From an uncultured Alphaproteobacteria bacterium (GTDB lineage Bacteria; Pseudomonadota; Alphaproteobacteria; HIMB59), in the NCBI GenBank assembly GCA_902529795.1, contig CABZXY010000007.1, forward strand, positions 1-38,837: a stretch of DNA of 38,837 nucleotides, given 5' to 3'. Under the pieces are notes generated by a model. That model made no database searches. It was not told the DNA's origin and was given only the letters and a program-made list of their open reading frames with translations. A program made the translations under genes and the position numbers. Positions 36,072 to 38,837 of this stretch are shown in pieces (positions within the stretch are counted from its first letter, which is position 1; each line of letters starts with the position of its first letter).

Positions 36072-38837
36072 ATGGAAAATCCCTCTCCTTTAACTCACAT
36101 CATTGTTCACAATGCATATGAACATAATTTAAAAAACTTAAATCTAAGTTTACCAAAAAATAAACTAGTAGTAATTACCGGAGTGAGTGGATCTGGTAAA
36201 TCAACTTTGGCTTTCGATACAATTTATGCAGAAGGACAAAGAAAGTACATCGAATCACTAAGCGCTTATGCAAGACAATTTCTAGATATGATGGATAAAC
36301 CAAAGGTAGATAAAATTGAGGGATTGTCACCTGCTATTTCTATTGACCAAAAAACTACAAGCAAAAATCCAAGATCTACTGTCGGAACTGTTACTGAAAT
36401 TTATGATTATTTAAGAGTGCTTTTTGCAAGAGTTGGTACTCCTTACTCGCCCACAACTGGGAAACCCATAGTGGGATTAACTAGTTCTGAGATAATTGAT
36501 GAGGTTGTTTCTAAATTTAATAAGAAAAAAATTATGATCATGATGCCACTTATTAAAGGTAGAAAAGGAGAGTACAAAAAATTATTTGATGAGTATTTTA
36601 AAAAAGGATACGAGCGTTTTTATGTTAATGAAAAAATATATCAAAAGAATGAAATACCTGAATTAAGTAAAAATTTTAAACATTCGATAAGTGTCATTAT
36701 TGACAGAGTCATACCTAATGATGAAAATCGTGATCGATTAGCAAACAGTATCGAAATTTGCCTTAATGAAAGTAGTGGCAATGTTGAAGTTTATGATCTT
36801 GAAAGTGAAAAGTTAATAAGTCTATCTAATAAATTTATGTGCCCAGTCAGTGGATTTAGTATAGACGAAATAGAACCAAGACTATTTAGTTTTAATAATC
36901 CTTACGGGGCTTGTAGTGATTGTGATGGCTTAGGAGAGGTAGATGCTTTTGACGAAGATCTTCTCATTCCTGATAAAAATTTAAGTATTAATGAAGGTGC
37001 GATTAATTATTGGTCAGAAAAAGCTCAAAGTAAAATACATCCTAAATTAAAGAAACTATTTCAGAAAAATAATTATAAAGATGTCATTTGGTCTAAACTT
37101 CCTAAAACTTTTCAAAATGAAGTTTTGTATGGAGGTAGGAGCTTTGATGGTCTTATTAATATTATGGATGACATTTATGATGGAACTTCAAGTTGGTGGA
37201 GACAGTGGGAACTTGAAAAATTTAGAAATTCTAAAACGTGCCAATCTTGTCAAGGTAATAGATTAAATGAAAAAGCTTTATGTATCAAAATTAATCAAAT
37301 TAATATTAGCGAACTAACACATTTAAGTATTAACAAATCCCTAAATTGGATTAATAATTTTGAAAAATCATTATCAGATCAAAAAAAATTAATTGCTGCT
37401 CCTCTTAAAAAAGAAATTTTTTCAAGATTAAATTTTTTAAATGAAGTTGGATTAAACTATCTTAGTTTATCCAGAAAAAGTTCAACATTATCTGGTGGTG
37501 AGTCCCAACGAATAAGATTAGCCAGTCAAATAGGCTCTGGTTTAACGGGTGTTACTTATGTTTTAGATGAGCCCTCTATAGGTCTACATCAAAGAGATAA
37601 TCAAAAGCTTATCAATACATTAAAAAATTTAAGAGATCTTGGTAATACAATAATAGTAGTAGAACACGATGAAGATATTATTAGGGAGGCTGATTACGTT
37701 GTCGATATTGGAAAAAATGCTGGTATTAAAGGAGGCTCAATTGTATCCGAGGGATCCTTTCAAAAAATCCTACATAATAAAGATAGTCTTACAAGTGGGT
37801 ATATAAATGGAATTATCAGTCGTTATTCTCAACCTATAAATAAAAATGGCAAAAAAGGATTTATTCAGATTTCTAAAGCTAACGGTAACAACCTTAAAAA
37901 TGTAAGTGTAAAATTTCCACTTGGAAAATTTATTAGTGTAACAGGTGTTTCTGGAAGTGGAAAATCTACATTAATTAATGAAACATTATACGGCGCTGCA
38001 AATAATAGAATATATGAAAAAATAATTAAAACACTTCCTTATGAAAATATTAGTGGAATTGAAAATATTGATAAAGTAATAAACATTGACCAATCACCAA
38101 TTGGGAGAACTCCTCGTTCTAATCCTGCTACATATGTTGGTTTATTTACCCCTATTAGAGAATGGTTTGCGAATTTACCTGAGGCGAAAGTAAAAGGTTT
38201 TAAACCTGGTAGGTTTTCATTTAATGTTAAAGGAGGGAGATGTGAGAGTTGTGAAGGTGACGGTCTTAAAAAAATTGAAATGCATTTTTTAGCTCCAGTT
38301 TATGTTAAATGTGAAGTATGTAATGGGAAAAGATACAATAAAGAAACTTTATCAGTACAATTTAAGTCTAAAAATATTAGCGATATTTTATCTATGACTG
38401 TCGATGATGCTTGTGAATTTTTTGAAACAAATCCTCAGGTATTCTCTAAATTAAAAACACTTCAAAATGTTGGTCTTGGCTATATTTCTATTGGGCAAGC
38501 AGCCACTACCCTTTCCGGAGGCGAGGCTCAAAGGATAAAATTATCAAAAGAATTATCAAAAAGACAAACTGGAAAAACCTTATATATTTTAGATGAGCCT
38601 ACTACTGGATTACACTTTGATGATATTAAAAAATTATTAGAAATTTTACATAAACTTGTTTCTTATGGAAATACAGTAATAGTAATCGAACATAATTTAG
38701 ATGTTATAAATACTAGCGATTGGATAATTGACCTTGGCCCAGAAGGAGGAGATCAAGGAGGAAGCATTCTCTTTGAGGGGTTAACTAAAGAATTAATTAA
38801 ATTAAATAATAACCAAACAGGCATTTTTTTAAAAAAA
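36072..38837 (+). CDS. uvrA: excinuclease ABC subunit A (3' end outside the window)
   Basis: Read by eye, absent from the ORF track because it runs off the edge: MENPSPLTHIIVHNAYEHNLKNLNLSLPKNKLVVITGVSGSGKSTLAFDTIYAEGQRKYIESLSAYARQFL; SGGESQRIRLASQ; CESCEGDGLKKIEMHFL zinc site; LSGGEAQRIKLSKEL. Confidence 0.96.
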   Translation, partial: MENPSPLTHIIVHNAYEHNLKNLNLSLPKNKLVVITGVSGSGKSTLAFDTIYAEGQRKYIESLSAYARQFLDMMDKPKVDKIEGLSPAISIDQKTTSKNPRSTVGTVTEIYDYLRVLFARVGTPYSPTTGKPIVGLTSSEIIDEVVSKFNKKKIMIMMPLIKGRKGEYKKLFDEYFKKGYERFYVNEKIYQKNEIPELSKNFKHSISVIIDRVIPNDENRDRLANSIEICLNESSGNVEVYDLESEKLISLSNKFMCPVSGFSIDEIEPRLFSFNNPYGACSDCDGLGEVDAFDEDLLIPDKNLSINEGAINYWSEKAQSKIHPKLKKLFQKNNYKDVIWSKLPKTFQNEVLYGGRSFDGLINIMDDIYDGTSSWWRQWELEKFRNSKTCQSCQGNRLNEKALCIKINQINISELTHLSINKSLNWINNFEKSLSDQKKLIAAPLKKEIFSRLNFLNEVGLNYLSLSRKSSTLSGGESQRIRLASQIGSGLTGVTYVLDEPSIGLHQRDNQKLINTLKNLRDLGNTIIVVEHDEDIIREADYVVDIGKNAGIKGGSIVSEGSFQKILHNKDSLTSGYINGIISRYSQPINKNGKKGFIQISKANGNNLKNVSVKFPLGKFISVTGVSGSGKSTLINETLYGAANNRIYEKIIKTLPYENISGIENIDKVINIDQSPIGRTPRSNPATYVGLFTPIREWFANLPEAKVKGFKPGRFSFNVKGGRCESCEGDGLKKIEMHFLAPVYVKCEVCNGKRYNKETLSVQFKSKNISDILSMTVDDACEFFETNPQVFSKLKTLQNVGLGYISIGQAATTLSGGEAQRIKLSKELSKRQTGKTLYILDEPTTGLHFDDIKKLLEILHKLVSYGNTVIVIEHNLDVINTSDWIIDLGPEGGDQGGSILFEGLTKELIKLNNNQTGIFLKK

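Noticed and set aside
37081-37266. 61-aa plus-strand ORF
   Set aside because: Out-of-frame ORF inside uvrA, whose own frame is open through this region
1-38837. CRISPR array, IS element or prophage
   Set aside because: No regularly spaced repeats, transposase, integrase or phage structural genes recognised

Overview
AT-rich 38.8 kb window from a streamlined, gene-dense genome. The gene content and order (uvrA | ssb-gyrA-coaD, UgpBAEC, TAXI-TRAP, DUF6494) suggest a marine alphaproteobacterium of SAR11-like lifestyle; this taxonomic call is inference. In order: recG 3' part, DUF502, a small DUF6494-like gene missed by the ORF track, a small TM protein, a double-DUF2061 protein, DUF3108, mnmH/selU, thiL-like, cfa-like, nadE, a UgpC-E-E-A-B ABC operon with two tandem UgpE paralogs, a fused TRAP permease with TAXI binding protein, an aminotransferase, aroQ, an aldehyde dehydrogenase, a DUF1868-like protein, a GntR regulator, a dipeptide-type ABC importer, an M24 peptidase, a YczE-like membrane protein, a YtoQ-like protein, an autotransporter locus, tRNA-Lys(TTT), coaD, gyrA, ssb and uvrA (open to the right edge, absent from the ORF track). 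Strongest observations: (1) the 528-aa secreted passenger ORF and the 379-aa beta-barrel ORF lie in the same frame, separated by one TAA plus 22 codons, so they form one ~930-codon autotransporter interrupted by a single stop; (2) all three solute-binding-protein genes are followed by a perfect GC-rich hairpin immediately before their permease genes, two with U-tracts, and all three have strong Shine-Dalgarno sequences. No CRISPR array, IS element or prophage was recognised.
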